A stretch of 64,000 nucleotides of DNA from assembly GCA_036925085.1 (NCBI GenBank), contig JAUPFP010000095.1, positions 250,501 through 314,500 on the forward strand, written 5' to 3'. Both the position numbers and the translations under genes were made by a program. This DNA is from Brachycybe producta (lineage: Eukaryota; Arthropoda; Diplopoda; Playtdesmida; Andrognathidae). How positions within the stretch are numbered: the stretch's first letter is position 1; every line of letters begins with the position of its first letter. Of this stretch, positions 1-11,262 are shown piece by piece. The notes below the pieces were generated by a model that did not search any database, had not been told where the DNA came from, and saw only the letters and a program-made list of their open reading frames with translations.

Positions 1-52
1 ATTAACGACTGTTGGAAACACTGTTTTACTTTATTACTTTTTTTTATTTCAG

Positions 53-146
53 TTATTTGGAAAAACAAGCATTTTTAGAACGATCAGATCTAAGACAGTT
101 TGAAATAGAGCGTAATTTGAGGATGTCGAATAGAAGTAACAGGTGA
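53..146 (+). CDS. Putative last coding exon of an unrecognised upstream gene
   Basis: A pyrimidine tract ending in TTTATTTCAG (AG at 51-52) is followed by an open frame, entered with one leftover base, that runs 30 codons to a TGA at 144-146. The peptide is charged and helix-prone (contains LERSDLRQFEIERNLRM) and ends ...RMSNRSNR. A GT at 143-144 could instead act as a weak donor (GTGACA), which would make this an internal 90-nt exon. I do not recognise the protein. The rest of the gene lies left of the window. Confidence 0.45.
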
Positions 147-1018
147 CATTCTTTTTCATGCGTCTTCTTCGTCTCTTCTTTATTTTTTGATTTTCTTTAC
201 TGGGGAAATCCTTACTACATTGCGTTTAGCTTAATGAGCTCCTTTTTATTTACTAGTTGATATAAATATTTGTTTCCATTATGTTCATTATCTTTTGAAA
301 TTAAACAGTTTTTTTTTGACAGTTTGTTCTAAGTGAATATTAAAAAAATGATGAAGGTTGTACAGGTTGTGGTTTTTAAACAATAGATGGCAGCATTGGC
401 TTTATGGAAAAATTTGAAAAGATCAAAGGCATGAGTATGAATATCTTATGCCAGTTTTTGATGCACTGATTTTCTCATAAATGTTTATAGTAGTAAATGG
501 AATGGTTGAACTAATATGGTGTTTTTGTAGCATACATTTGTATGTTAACGTAGACGCCATATTGGTCTTTTGACATCAGAAATAGGGTAAGTTGTATTGA
601 ATTCTATTATATGGAGCAATTTTCTAGGTAATGATGTCCGTAATGTACGTCACTTGTTACAAGATCATTATTTTGTTATTAAATACCGTGATTCATTTAT
701 TTATCTTGAATATCCGGTACAGTAATAATAATGATCTTCTGTAGTAAGTTTTTAAAGAATGTTGTTACGTAATGCAAGACGTTGGTTTTTGTATCACTTA
801 GTACTGTTTTATAAGAACAGTTACGGAATTTTATTATTGTTGTTTTCATCAAATTCAATAATACATGATAAAAAAATTTCAGAATGTTTTCGGAATCACT
901 GGTGTCGGCACTGATTATTCTGGTTCTGTCAGTGTAGTCAATAGATCAGTGGTACTTTTTTTGCTTGCAGCTCATTATTTTGTGCCTAGAGAAAATTGTG
1001 GCACACCAAGTAAAACTC
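147..1018. other. No gene seen; probable 3' flank of the upstream gene
   Basis: AT-rich sequence with no coding frame of note. ATTAAA near 678 could serve as a poly(A) signal. A TAGATGGCAG motif near 385 and GCCATATTGG near 550 recur elsewhere in the window and look repeat-derived. Confidence 0.4.
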
Positions 1019-1165
1019 ACGGCCAGGGACGCTCGTAGGATTGATTCATGGAGAGGAAGGAGCCCCCCTCCCCCGAGTGTCAAGCGAAATGTAAAAAAAT
1101 CACTGCAGAGGAGTCATAGGATAGATAATTCCCTCAAATACATCCAGAGTTGATCACCCCTTCAT
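1019..1165. repeat. Fragment of a repeat with CAGGGACGCTCGTAGGAT end
   Basis: The start resembles 39174-39280 (CAGAGACGCCCGCAGGATC followed by a G-rich stretch), and both copies end in AAATACA(T/C)CCAGA. This looks like the end of a GGCGCCCGCAGGAT-type DNA transposon. No second end was identified here. Confidence 0.4.
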
Positions 1166-1267
1166 AAACTTCATGTTTTTGTTTTGGCTAGGACTTCAGA
1201 TGAAATGTCAATTTTCTTCAGGAATTTACGCTCGTTTCTATTTCTGCGAGCGCAGCGAGCAAAAAAA

Positions 1268-1391
1268 CATTTCTTATAATTACTGGTGAACAAAAGTGAG
1301 CCAATAAATAGTGGAATTTTCTAATATAAAAATATTAGAAAATTCCGCTATTTATTGGCGCGCTTTTACTCGCCAGTAATTATGAGGAATA
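1268..1391. repeat. Tight inverted repeat (~60-bp arms)
   Basis: Two arms of about 60 bp, centred near 1329, are close reverse complements; the inner edge reads TTTTCTAATAT / ATATTAGAAAA. Almost no loop separates them, so single strands would fold into a long hairpin. No matching copy was found elsewhere. Confidence 0.75.
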
Positions 1392-1874
1392 TTTTTTTAA
1401 AAAATGAAGGGGAATGGGTGAAGCTCTTCGTTGAGCTAGAGAGCACAGGGCTCAATTCTTTAATATATATGGCTATTGATTACAGTATCTTCCATCAGCA
1501 TATATGGACCGAAAACTTTGTTCTAATTCGATATTATTATCACGTGATAATTAACAATAGATAAAAGGTAGATAAATCTTTATAAAGGGTTGCGTTCCAT
1601 ATTAAAACCTGATAACTTAAATGTATTAAAAACACAGACACTTGTAGCCTACAATTGTTTAAAGATTAGACCGATGTATATCGGCATCGGTGCTTTATGA
1701 CAGGTGAAAACCTCCAGCAACACATTAGCAAAAACAATTTTTAACTTTTCAAAATTAGATGGACCTCGCGAGCCTCTTTTAGTAACTGTGAAATGTAAAT
1801 TTACATTGCTTCACATTGTACCAACATTTAAAAACTACTTCGATTTTATAAGTGTTTACTTGCATGTATGGCGC

Positions 1875-2018
1875 GCAGGCAGTTCTGCCTAGCACGAAAA
1901 TTTCGTTTGCCCCGCCCTTTTATGACATCAGAGACCAAGTAACAAACTAATTAGAAATTGATGACGCTCATAAAAGGACTGGGTAAAGGAAATTTTAGTG
2001 CTGGGCAGAACTGCCTGT
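1875..2018. mobile_element. ACAGG-family palindromic MITE, subtype D (first copy)
   Basis: Inverted arms begin (G)CAGGCAGTTCTGCC and end GGGCAGAACTGCCTGT. The core carries GCCCCGCCCTTTTATGA. The flanks GTATGGCGC (1866-1874) and GTATGGTGC (2019-2027) match at 8 of 9 positions, consistent with a 9-bp target duplication. No coding capacity. Confidence 0.85.
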
Positions 2019-2078
2019 GTATGGTGCTATAGCGAAAGGAGAAGGAGGGAGAGGAAGCACCAATGCCGGGATATTGCC

Positions 2079-2220
2079 ACAGGTAGTTCTGACCAGCACT
2101 AAACTTTCGTTTGCCCCGCTCTTTTATGAGCCCCATCAATTTCTAATTGGTTTGTTACTTGATCTGATGTCATAAAAGGGAGGGGCAAACAATTTTATTT
2201 TGCTGGGCTGAACTGCCTGT
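2079..2220. mobile_element. ACAGG-family palindromic MITE, subtype D (second copy)
   Basis: Palindrome from ACAGGTAGTTCTG to CAGAACTG-type end CCTGT, with a core GCCCCGCTCTTTTATGA. An exact 9-bp duplication, GATATTGCC, flanks it at 2070-2078 and 2221-2229. It lies 60 bp from the preceding copy but has its own target site, so this was a separate insertion. Confidence 0.9.
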
Positions 2221-2750
2221 GATATTGCCGACCTAGAATTTTGTAGCCAGGAGTACGTGCCTGTTGATTAGTAGTATAATTATGAGTCAAATTTAGGCAA
2301 AACATACGCCATTCTCGTAGGCCGGTTTGTTATTTTAACCCTCTTTACATACAGAGCCGCCCTGGTGTCATTGACAGTTAAGAGAACACGGTTTTCATTT
2401 GAAGCAGTTATTCCGCACCTATTTTTTCCCCCTGTGGTATGTTATGTAAATAAGCAATTTATTTGTCATCGATTCATTGGCCGTGGCATACTCTTTCAAC
2501 CAATCAGCGTTTTGTTTACTATTTCTGATGTTAATGTGACGATTCAGCTATTATTTGATTTGTACTTAGTACTTAATAGTGTGAAGTATCGTGCTGGTAA
2601 TGGAACGGTGTGTACTGCGGTGAAAGTGCCAGAGTGTATCTTAATATTAAGTGTATAGAGAGAAAGAGAAAGTCTGAAATGTAAATGTTTTATTTTACAA
2701 GAATTAATTTGTTTGGAATTTGTTTTGCTAAAAAAAAAATAGCGTGAAAA

Positions 2751-2840
2751 ATGATCGCGAACTTTGTTACTCTGCCGCGGCAACACTGGAGAAGAAAGTG
2801 TCAAATTGAAAGTGCTGAAGACGAAACTTTAGATAAAAAG
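2751..2840 (+). CDS. Candidate first coding exon of the Cas-family gene
   Basis: ATG at 2751 (A at -3) opens exactly 30 codons, MIANFVTLPRQHW... to ...DETLDKK, ending in AAG followed by the donor GTAATT. The phase-0 end fits the phase-0 start of the SH3 exon at 19215, which would give ...LDKK-FVLAKALYDN. A CCAAT box (CCAATCAG at 500-504 of the 2-kb block, that is 2500-2507) lies about 250 bp upstream. Against this: known Cas proteins have only a few residues before the SH3 domain, and the implied intron is 16.4 kb. It could be the first exon of something else or of an alternative isoform. Confidence 0.4.
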
Positions 2841-3065
2841 GTAATTTATTATTTAATATTAATAATATGGTTTATGGACAGTTGGTTTTTCTAACTACGG
2901 AACGGCTCCGATAACTGGTTGAAAAAAAAAATACCCGATTATAGCAATATATCCTCTTGTTCGGACGTGGGACAAGAAGGTTTTAGGTCTGGAGTGTCCA
3001 CAATGTGCGTTCGAATGGTCAATTGGATCAATGTTTTCTGCAATTCATATTAATTCATATCAGAA

Positions 3066-3618
3066 GCTGATTATTCTGTTTTTCAGGAACAAAAATAAAA
3101 GATACTTGAAAGTGTTTTTAGAAACTAGAAGGGTAGATCAATCACTTAAGGGGGTATTTTCATGATGATATTTTTTCAAAATAAACTTTTTTATAGAAAA
3201 AAATATCGTCTGCTTATAAAGTTGGGTCATTTTCAAACTCATATGAAAAGTTTATTTTGAAAGATATCAACATGAAAATACCTTTTTATAGAAATTATTG
3301 GTGGAAGGGAACAACTTATGGTGGTTTTATTCACAGCTGATTTTCGAACTCTTGATTATTCTGTTTTTCAGAAGAGCAAAATTAAAAGAAACTAGAAGGG
3401 TAACATAATCACTTCAGGATATATTTTCATGTTGATATATTTCAAAATAAGCTTTTTCTTGAAAAAAAAAATAAATATAGTCTAATTAAAGTTGGGTCAT
3501 TCACATAAAAAAAGTTGATTTTGAAAGATATCAACGTAAAAACTCCTGATTGAGTAGTTACCCTTCTAACTTTCTAAAACATTTTTTGTTCATTTTGCAC
3601 CTGATAGACTGAATAACG
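3066..3618. mobile_element. Two tandem copies of the GATTATTCTG palindrome family
   Basis: The first copy (about 3066-3290) is truncated. The second (about 3327-3618) runs from CAGCTGATTTTCGAAC through GATTATTCTG to the complementary end. Shared landmarks are GAAACTAGAAGGGTA, CTTTCAAAATAAACTTTT and its complement AAGTTTATTTTGAAAG, and CATGTTGATAT / ATATCAACATG. The two copies are adjacent in direct order. Confidence 0.75.
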
Positions 3619-4537
3619 TTAGGTATCGGTAAGAGTAGGCCTACCGCAAGCAATCATTATTAACACGCATGCGCAATCGTGGGCTCTAAGTACCAGCTGA
3701 TTTGGTTGATGACGTCACAGTGCAGTCAATTTTGACGTTTAGTCCTTTTTTTTTATTGTTGGCAGTTTTTGTTGAAGTCAATTTTAATTATTGTGTGACA
3801 TTTTTTTTACGATTCCTATTAATATTCAAATTTGAATCATTTTTTGTTGTTGTTGCTGTCCTTGTTATAATATGAGAGAAAGAAACTTTTAATTTGCATA
3901 ACCCACAAAAAAATCTTAAAGCCATCATCATCATCATCATTAAAACCAGTTTAAAACAAGTTGGAATGGTAATAGGTTGCGGTTTAATGTCTGTTTGTGT
4001 TTGTGCAACTTGTAAGAAGTATTTCTTGAGAAAGGTTTTTTTTTTTGTATTGAAATCTGTTTAAAAGATTGACGCCACCATAATTTCAGTCGGCGGCGAG
4101 ACGGAATTTAAAAAAAAAAAAATATGCTGAAAATGAAACAAAAAATGAGGTTTAAGGATAGAAAAAGGGGGGGTAGGAGGGGCTCGAGGAGTTAATATCT
4201 GTCAGTCAGTTTTATATTATGGCTGCAATTTCATGACATGGGGTCTAAAATGAAGAATTTCTGCTGACAGTCGGCTATCTGAGAGTTCTATCTTGGAATG
4301 ACGGCATCCTAGATTTATCAAGTATTGTTTCTAGAAACAGAAGTGATTCTAATTCAACACTTTAAAAAAAAAAAACTCAAAAGGAAGTTCAAAATTTTTT
4401 AAAAACTAGAAAGGGGCAGGAGGAATAGGATAAAATTATAAAAAGTTTTACTTTTTATGAAATATATAATATTTTTTATTTTAAATAAACTTTCTATGGA
4501 ATGCTTTAAAACTCGGTTTTGGCATCATTAATATATA
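3619..4537. other. Intron-like AT-rich stretch without a gene
   Basis: Contains a short (ATC)n run near 3926 and poly(A)/poly(T) tracts. No exon, RNA gene or clear element was seen. Confidence 0.5.
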
Positions 4538-4862
4538 ATAGTGGGGTAACCCGTCATAAATGACGGGAGCAACATTCACAGGCAATTGTGCGCATGCGCG
4601 TCGTTTTTTCCTTTTTTTTTCCCTCCTTTCATTTCAATTTCAGTTTCCCCCTCCCACTTTTTCCCCCCTCCACGTTTTTCGCTCTCTCCCCCTCTACACT
4701 TTCCAACCTTTCCCCCCCCCCCTCCTCTCCTATTTAATATCATGGTCATATAGTTGACCTTGAGAAAAAAAAGCGGTTCATTTATTCATTTAAATTTATA
4801 TAAATTCCGACGTGGTTCAAGGTTTGTACAGCGTTAAAGACACTCACACACAGACCCTTTTT
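4538..4862 (-). mobile_element. Helitron-like non-autonomous element, copy 1
   Basis: Read on the minus strand, the left edge has a hairpin CCCGTCATTTATGACGGG followed by TTACCCCACTAT(T). This matches a Helitron 3' end (hairpin, about 8 nt, CTRR, then T), with one base off CTAG. The interior carries a long C/T-rich tract, TATAGTTGACCTTGAGAA and TTTATATAAATTCCGA. The far end near CACACACAGACC is approximate. Confidence 0.6.
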
Positions 4863-6096
4863 ATATTTTTGAACAGATCAATAGCTTTGCTTTTTCTAGT
4901 TTGCAATGAACTTCGTATCTAAATTCTGAAAATATGAATTCTCCTTAAACGTTTTATTTAAAAAAATAAAGCAAAAACAGAATTCAGATTTTTCAGAATT
5001 TAGAAACAAAGTTCAATGCAAACTAGAAGAGCAAAGATATTGATCTGTTCAAAAATATTGAAATATGACAAAGTCTGCTTCAAACTAGAAACGTAAATTG
5101 TGTGTATTCTCAATCTCCGAATATTTTTTAATTAGGCCTACAGTTATTTGAATATATTGATTCAATTTCTTCAATTTTAAAGGTGTTTTGAAATATAAAA
5201 AACCCCTTTAACTGTGGTTAGACCTATATTCAAACGTTTAGGAGCGAAATTAAGAAAAACTTGAACGTATATTTTAGAAACTAGAAGTAGTACTTTTTTT
5301 ATTAATATCTTTCAAAATAAACTTTTATGTGGGTTTGAATATGACTCATTTTTAAAATAAATAAACTATTATTTTCTTTGGAAAACTTTTCTTAAAATCT
5401 GACCATTTGTATTTCTATGCAAATGGCAAGTATTCAGGTGTCAGTTTACGTGACAGTTAACTCTCAGATTTCAGAATGATCTTTAAAATAAACTTACTAA
5501 AAAGGAAAAACATAACAAATTTGATATAATATTAATTTATTATTGATGAATTACGATTTCTTTTTCGAATTTTTCACATGGAAAGATTTTCTAATTAAAA
5601 ATTATAATTAGAAATAGTTATTTTTTTAAAATTTATTTTCAACTCATTTTTTTTTCCTTCGTAATTTATATTTTAAGAATTTTGAAAACTGGATGTTTTC
5701 GTAATTTTTTTTATGTTTACTGAACAGTAAATTTACAGACTGATAATTATAGTTTGAATTAGGAAACTACAATTTTTTTTAATTGGCTATTATTATAACA
5801 TGAATTTGAACGTTCCAAGGACGCCATAACTAATGTAATGTCTATTAATGTCAACGTTCCATATCCGTCATGTCATGTCTTATGTACAGGTGTCACTTTT
5901 CAATCATCATATACACACAATAACATGGTTCGATTTTTTAATAATATACAATATTCAATTTGCAAGTTACGCATTTACGTTTTTTATTGGCTATTGTTTG
6001 CTTGTTTGTTTGCACAAGTGCTTTTCTTTAATGACGTCATTACTTTAGACCGGCGGCTCCATACGATGTGTGCACTTACCACAATTATCAGATGTA
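4863..6096. other. Intron-like stretch; fragment of the GATTATTCTG family only
   Basis: 5265-5345 keeps the family landmarks TTTTAGAAACTAGAAG and ATATCTTTCAAAATAAAC. 4880-5050 holds a loose inverted repeat around GATCAATA...TATTGATC. The open frames in 5838-6164 have no recognisable protein features. Confidence 0.45.
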
Positions 6097-6283
6097 CACG
6101 AGTAGAGCGTCGATTATCGGAACCAAATTTAGTTTACTTATTCTTATGGAAATACTATTTATAAAAAACAACTTCGTTGCAATCGTTTTTTTTTTACTTT
6201 TGTCCACTTTTTAATGGGAGTTCAATTATTGGAGCTATATATGCCCGACGTTAGTATTGATAAATATAATCGATGTTCTACTG
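6097..6283. mobile_element. pogo/Tigger-like MITE
   Basis: Ends GAGTAGAGCGTCGATTATCGG and, inverted, CAGTAGAACATCGATT, with TA on both sides (6095-6096, 6284-6285). The CAGTAGAACxTCGATTATC terminus and TA duplication are typical of the pogo/Tigger branch of Tc1/mariner. No transposase. Confidence 0.75.
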
Positions 6284-6324
6284 TAATTAGAAATCGACCC
6301 TTTTTTGTCTTCTAGGCTCCCTTC

Positions 6325-7196
6325 TTGGCTTTTTTTTTTTTTTCAAAAAACGGCCAAACGTCGAAAAATATTTAAATGCTCTAAAAAGTCTAAAACTGCC
6401 TCAGGAGCACTCAACTGACCCCAGAAGTCTCAAAAAGCTTGGGAAAGCACAAGTATTTTTTTTTAATTCGAAAACATGGGTTAAAAGCCAAAAAACTATA
6501 GTCTGTGGCTTTTTTTTCTTCATAAAATGGCCAAAAGTCTAAAAAAATTAAATGCTGTAAAAGCTCGAAATTCGAAAAATGCCTCAGGAGCGCTCAACTG
6601 GCTCAGAAGTACCAAAAAGCTTGGAAAAGCACTAGGGTTCAAGCATTTTTAAAATTCGAAAAGTTAGGTTAATAGCCAAGACTGTATTAGTCTTTGACTT
6701 TTTTCAAAAACGGCCAAAAGTCGAAAAATATTTAAATGCTGTAAAAGCTCGAAAAATGCCTCAGGAGCACTCAACTGCCACAGAAGTCCCAAAAAGCTTG
6801 GGAAAGCACAAGTATTCAAGATTTTTTTTAATTCGAAAAACATGGGTCAAAAGCCAAAACTATAGTCTATGGCTTTTTTCAAAAAATGGCCAAAATTCGA
6901 AAAAAAAATTAAATGCCGTAAAAGCTCAAAAATGCCTCAGGAGCGCTCAACTGGCCCCAAAAGTCCCAAACAGCTTGGAAAAGCACAGGGATTTAAGAAT
7001 TTTTAAAGTTCGAAAAAATGGGTCAAAAGCCGAAAGTCGAAAAATATTTAAATGCTTTACTGTAAAAGCTCTAAAAATGCATGAGGAGCACTCAACTGAC
7101 CCCAGAAGTCCCCCTTTTTCTTGTCGAGGGCGCTTTATACCCACACAGTGGCGCTGAGAATGCCCCCCTGTGAAATTATACTGTGGGCGCCCCTGC
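6325..7196. repeat. Tandem ~175-bp satellite array (about five units) in a GGGCGCCC-ended element
   Basis: Units start near 6327, 6507, 6695 and 6871, with a partial unit near 7020. Each has GGCTTTTTTCAAAAA, GGCCAAAAGTCGAAAAATAT, AAATGCTGTAAAAGCTC, TGCCTCAGGAGC(A/G)CTCAACTG and CAAAAAGCTTGG. On the right, CCCCCTTTTTCTTGTCGAGGG and TGTGGGCGCCCCTG match the flank of the second array at 26.4-26.8 kb. Confidence 0.8.
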
Positions 7197-7305
7197 TGAG
7201 AACTTTGATAAGTCATACCTTTTCTATCAGATTAAAAGACACAAGCCTAATTTGTATCAGCTGCTGTGACGTCAAAAGCTTCATTTTACGGTGAGGTAAC
7301 TATAA

Positions 7306-7514
7306 AGCTTGTCGCACACTACATCCGATCGGAACGGAACGAATGGGAATATTTTGATAAAAAGCATTTCAATGGAGCTTGCCGAACCCGTTTCGACGTG
7401 GCGTTTCCGATCCAATCCAATTCCGATCCGTTGAGATCCATTGAAATGCTTGTTATCCAAATATTCCGATTCGTTCTATACTCAGACGTGATTGTATGTA
7501 GTGTGCAGCAAGCT
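7306..7514. mobile_element. Palindromic MITE, TAA-flanked (AGCTTGTCGCACAC ends)
   Basis: Arms of about 80 bp: AGCTTGTCGCACACTACAT at the left; ATGTAGTGTGCAGCAAGCT at the right. TAA flanks both ends (7303-7305, 7515-7517). The palindrome with a 3-bp TWA target suggests a PIF/Harbinger-type source. No coding capacity. Confidence 0.8.
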
Positions 7515-7517
7515 TAA

Positions 7518-8483
7518 AAATTATACCTTATGGCCGCCCATAGGTTGTCTATCCATTAATTCCACCCCACTACTCTTTCTGAAATTTCAATATATTCCAA
7601 ATTTTGATTCATTGCCAGCTGGCATTTTAATTTTTTTTTCTCTCCCTTAATATCAAAGAATTTCTATTTCAGGTAGATTACACTCGCTCTTTCTCGACAG
7701 TGAGAGACAATATAAAAAGTGAAAACACCCATGGATGCAATATTTTTATTAATATTTTGTTATTTTCTTTATTCCAAGGTCTTTTAAAATTAATTTTTCT
7801 TTCCGCACTATTGTTTTAAAATTTTATATATAGTTTGAAACTCAATATAGGAATTTATTAAACAACAATTATTTTGCTGAATAGAAACGCAATATTAGGA
7901 TTGTTTTCACTAGCGCCATCTAGTGACATCTGTGTATTTTTTTAGACCACCCTGTAATAATGTTTGATTATCGTTTATATATCATGCTCTGAATAATAAT
8001 TTCTCAAAAAAGAAAGATATAAGTAGCTATAAATATAATTGGCATGAACTTGTACAAGTTATTTGTTTCCAACTTTGTTTTGATTGTTATGAATCTTTTA
8101 TGATCTAAAGAATTTCAAGTGATTTGAAAAGTTGTCTCCTTCAGGGAAGATGTCAATCTTTAGATTAATCCATTTTTAAAGAAAAAAATGGGTGGGCAAA
8201 TATGAGGAGGGGCCCAGGAGGAGATTATTATTAATTATATTTGATCAATGTGTTGATTGGTAGTTGACATTTTTTAACTGATAATATCAGGCGCACATTC
8301 AGTTTCTTGTTATATATTTCTTTAAAACCTTTTTTTCTTAACGATAATGGAATTTTTATTATTATTATAGTTCCAAGTGGATTAACCCCATTTGAAATCA
8401 TTATAATGAAAATCAAGTCGTTATCATATTAATTGTTTGACAGCATTTGATGCGATTGCATTGAGTAATATACAAGGTAACCG
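7518..8483. other. Intron-like AT-rich stretch without a gene
   Basis: No exon or clear repeat. A CTCF-like core, GCGCCATCTAGTGA, sits at 7913-7926. Confidence 0.5.
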
Positions 8484-8492
8484 GTTAAATAG

Positions 8493-8687
8493 ACAGGTTG
8501 TTAGAATTAGGTGAAAACTTCAGTTGGCTCCGCCCTTGTTATGACGACTGGTAACTTCTAATGATGTCTGACGTCACATGCTCCGCTCTTTTCAACGTCA
8601 GACTACATAACCAGCCAATTAGAAGTTGCCAGTCGTCATAACAAGGGCGGAGCCAACTGAAGTTTTCACCTAATTCTAACAACCTGT
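8493..8687. mobile_element. ACAGG-family palindromic MITE, subtype C
   Basis: Arms ACAGGTTGTTAGAATTAGG / CCTAATTCTAACAACCTGT. The core has GGCTCCGCCCTTGTTATGA, TCTGACGTCACATGC and its counterparts. Exact 9-bp target duplication GTTAAATAG at 8484-8492 and 8688-8696. This is the only copy with this arm sequence in the window. Confidence 0.92.
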
Positions 8688-8702
8688 GTTAAATAGCCGC
8701 CA

Positions 8703-9275
8703 AATTAAGATGGTTTTATAAACAGCTGATTTTCCAACAGGCATCTGTAGACAGCTTCAAAATTGCTTTGGCTCCTCCCTTTTATGAGCGTCATCAATTT
8801 CTAATTGGTTTGTTAGTGGGTATGATTTCACATGCCCCGTCCTTTTTATTTCTAATTGGTTGATATTTGGTCTGACGCTCATTAAAGGGCGGAGCCAAAG
8901 AAATTCTGAAGCTGTCTACAGATGTCTGTGATTTTCCAATTGTGATTATTCTGTCGTCCAGGAGTTCCAGCAGAATTAACATCAAAATAAACTTGAAATT
9001 GGAAGTGTTTTAGAAACTAGAAAGGTAAGCTCATTTACTTTGTTTTCATGTTGATATCTTTCAAAATAAACTTTTCATAGTGAAAAGTTTTAAAAAAAAT
9101 CATCTGCTTAATATTGGGTTATTTTCAAACTGACGTAAAAATCTTATTTTAAAAGATATCAACATTAAAATTCTCTTAAGGGATTCAGCTACTCTCCTAC
9201 TTTCTAAAACACATTTAAGTTTCTTTTTATTTTGCGTCTGTAAGACAAAATAATCAGATTTCGAGAGGTGTTTAC
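8703..9275. mobile_element. GATTATTCTG palindrome family copy split by another MITE
   Basis: The left arm AAGATGGTTTTATAAACAGC is interrupted at 8737-8929 by an ACAGG-family element and resumes at GATTATTCTGTC. The right arm ends GACAAAATAATCAGATTTCG. Without the insertion and one 9-bp duplication it would be about 370 bp. Confidence 0.75.
8737..8929. mobile_element. ACAGG-family palindromic MITE, subtype B (first copy), nested
   Basis: Arms ACAGGCATCTGTAGACAGC / GCTGTCTACAGATGTCTGT. The core has GGCTCCTCCCTTTTATGAG and TTTCTAATTGGTTTG. Exact 9-bp target duplication GATTTTCCA at 8728-8736 and 8930-8938. It inserted into a GATTATTCTG-family palindrome and is therefore younger than it. Confidence 0.92.
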
Positions 9276-9289
9276 ACTTAAATCACATT

Positions 9290-10969
9290 AACTGTATGGA
9301 GTTGAAGATACATGCAAGGAGTAACCGGTTATTCATAATCTTATTTCTTTTTTCTCTATTTCTATCTATTAAGAAAGTCGTAATTGAACCGGTTACTGAA
9401 GAACACTAGTAGACATGATAGCTGGCAACATTGTTTCTATCCATAAAGTGTTGTATTTGGGATAGTCCATTCTTATTTCTAGTTACATTTATAGGTTGAG
9501 AAGGAAATAAATTCTTGTCGTCATGAAGATTATTTATTAGGATCCGTGTGTGGTGGTGGGAAGTTGTTGGTTGTCACGGGCGTAGGATATTGAATGATTG
9601 TCGGTGTTGTTTTACTACATTTATCGTGAAATGTTTTATCTTTTTTATACCTGATAAGATGCGGAAATTATTGTAGCAGATGTCGTGTGGAAATTAGGTT
9701 GTTTGTATGGAGTTCATCTCTGTCCATTGGTTCCATTGCTGAACCGCGGGTAGAAGTCATTTGATGCCACCGTGTTTAGAACTCGGATTCATGGCTGCTG
9801 CTGCTGCTTATTCATCATCGTAACCCCGGTCTCATCCGCATTTGTTTGCTGTTTTATCTGCTTGTAAATACGCAAAATGTAGGACTTTCATTTCAAATTG
9901 AAGTAGATAACGTTGATGATCATGTTATCACAAGGAAATAACGCTACAAACAGCGATCAGGTAGAAAAAAATGAATATTTTTGACAGGTTAGCGTAGCAA
10001 CGGGTGACTTTGTAAGGGGAGTGGACATGAATATCTTTTATTTGTTTGAAAGTTGTGAAGCACTGGGCGTGACTTATTATTTCTATATGTATCTAAAGAA
10101 TACACTAATATGAGATTATGGGTAAACCAATATGGCGTGCATACACGTTTTTCTTTTAAACGTGCGCCATATTTGGTCGACCGTTCATAACCAGAACTTC
10201 AATAGTATGACGTGATGTTAATTTACCGGTCGCTTATTTTTTTTCTAAGAGATCAATACAACATCGTTTATCCGAACACATCATTTGTTGCCATGGTAAC
10301 GCTTATTCTTCTCGAACGTAATGGCTTTATGTAATTGACTAATTATAAATTAGTTGTTTAAATTTATTTAATGATGTTTCGTAATGGTTGAGAAACGATG
10401 TTAGATTATTAAAAGATTACATGTAATGATTGCTTTTAATGAGTGTTGATGGTTGTTAAAAGAGCATGTTGTTCGGTTAATTGAATGTTTTTAACGGGGT
10501 TTTAAGATGCCAATCTCATGCATCATTCTGCTTTTTATAATATTGCGTCCACCCACGCATAATAAGCATAGTTGAACGGTGCTGTCAAATACCGCGCCAA
10601 ATGATCTATCTCTCTGTCTCAAGAGAGAGGGATTTTTACTCTATTTATAATCCTGAAGATAAACGTCTTGAAAAATAAAGGTGATGATGATGGAATAACC
10701 AAAAGAAAAAAAGAGGCGGAGGAATAATCTGTCTTCATGTTTTCTTTTGTAAAACGGAAATAACTTCATTTTTTGTTTGTTTTTAAGGCATTTTTCACTC
10801 TTGTTTATATTTTAAAGGCGTGTTTCTGACGTCATCATCACTTTGGACATTCCGTTATTTGTTCAGTTATTCAGCAACGCAATAAGGGAAGGATCACACA
10901 CGCTGAAGAAAAAAAAAAAACCCACCAGAAAGTGGAAAAATAAAATTAATTCTGTGTTCCTTTGCACTG
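9290..10969. other. Intron-like stretch without a gene
   Basis: No exon found. 10122-10178 is a small inverted repeat, ACCAATATGGCG(T)GC... / ...GCGCCATATTTGGT. GCCATATTGG-type words also occur near 550 and 42170, suggesting an old dispersed repeat. Confidence 0.45.
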
Positions 10970-11045
10970 AGTGTGTCTCTTATGTGAAGCAAACCTTGTC
11001 AACTACTTTGTGGCACCACAAAAAGTAGGTCGGTGTGTGAAGCCG

Positions 11046-11253
11046 ACAGGCATTTATAAATCGGGACGAACACAAGTTGGCTCCGCCCTTTTTTATGACA
11101 ACTGGCAACTTCTAATTGGTTGGTTATGTAGTCTGACGTCACATACTCCGCCCCTTTTCAACGTCAAACTACACAACAAACCAATTAGAAGTTGCCGGTC
11201 GTCATAAAAAGGGCGGAGCCAACTTGTGTTCGTCCCGATTTCTAATTGGCTGT
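11046..11253. mobile_element. ACAGG-family palindromic MITE, subtype A (copy 1)
   Basis: Arms with AAATCGGGACGAACACAAG and its complement. The core reads GGCTCCGCCC...TCTAATTGG...TGACGTCA...GCCCC...CCAATTAGA...GGGCGGAGCC. Exact 9-bp duplication GTGAAGCCG at 11037-11045 and 11254-11262. It inserted in a relic of the CACACGG palindrome (compare 14934-15368). Confidence 0.92.
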
Positions 11254-11262
11254 GTGAAGCCG

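Noticed and set aside
2365-2658. 97-codon open frame after an acceptor-like ACATACAG
   Set aside because: It could continue the exon at 53 if that were internal, but the peptide shows no domain and the region looks more like the promoter of the next exon.
5838-6164. 108-codon open frame
   Set aside because: Runs into the end of a Tigger-like MITE and has no recognisable protein features.
6756-7157. 133-codon lysine-rich open frame
   Set aside because: It is a translation of the ~175-bp satellite units; the peptide repeats with the DNA.
6325-7196. Regularly spaced repeats considered as a CRISPR-like array
   Set aside because: The units are ~175-bp direct repeats with no unique spacers, in animal DNA.
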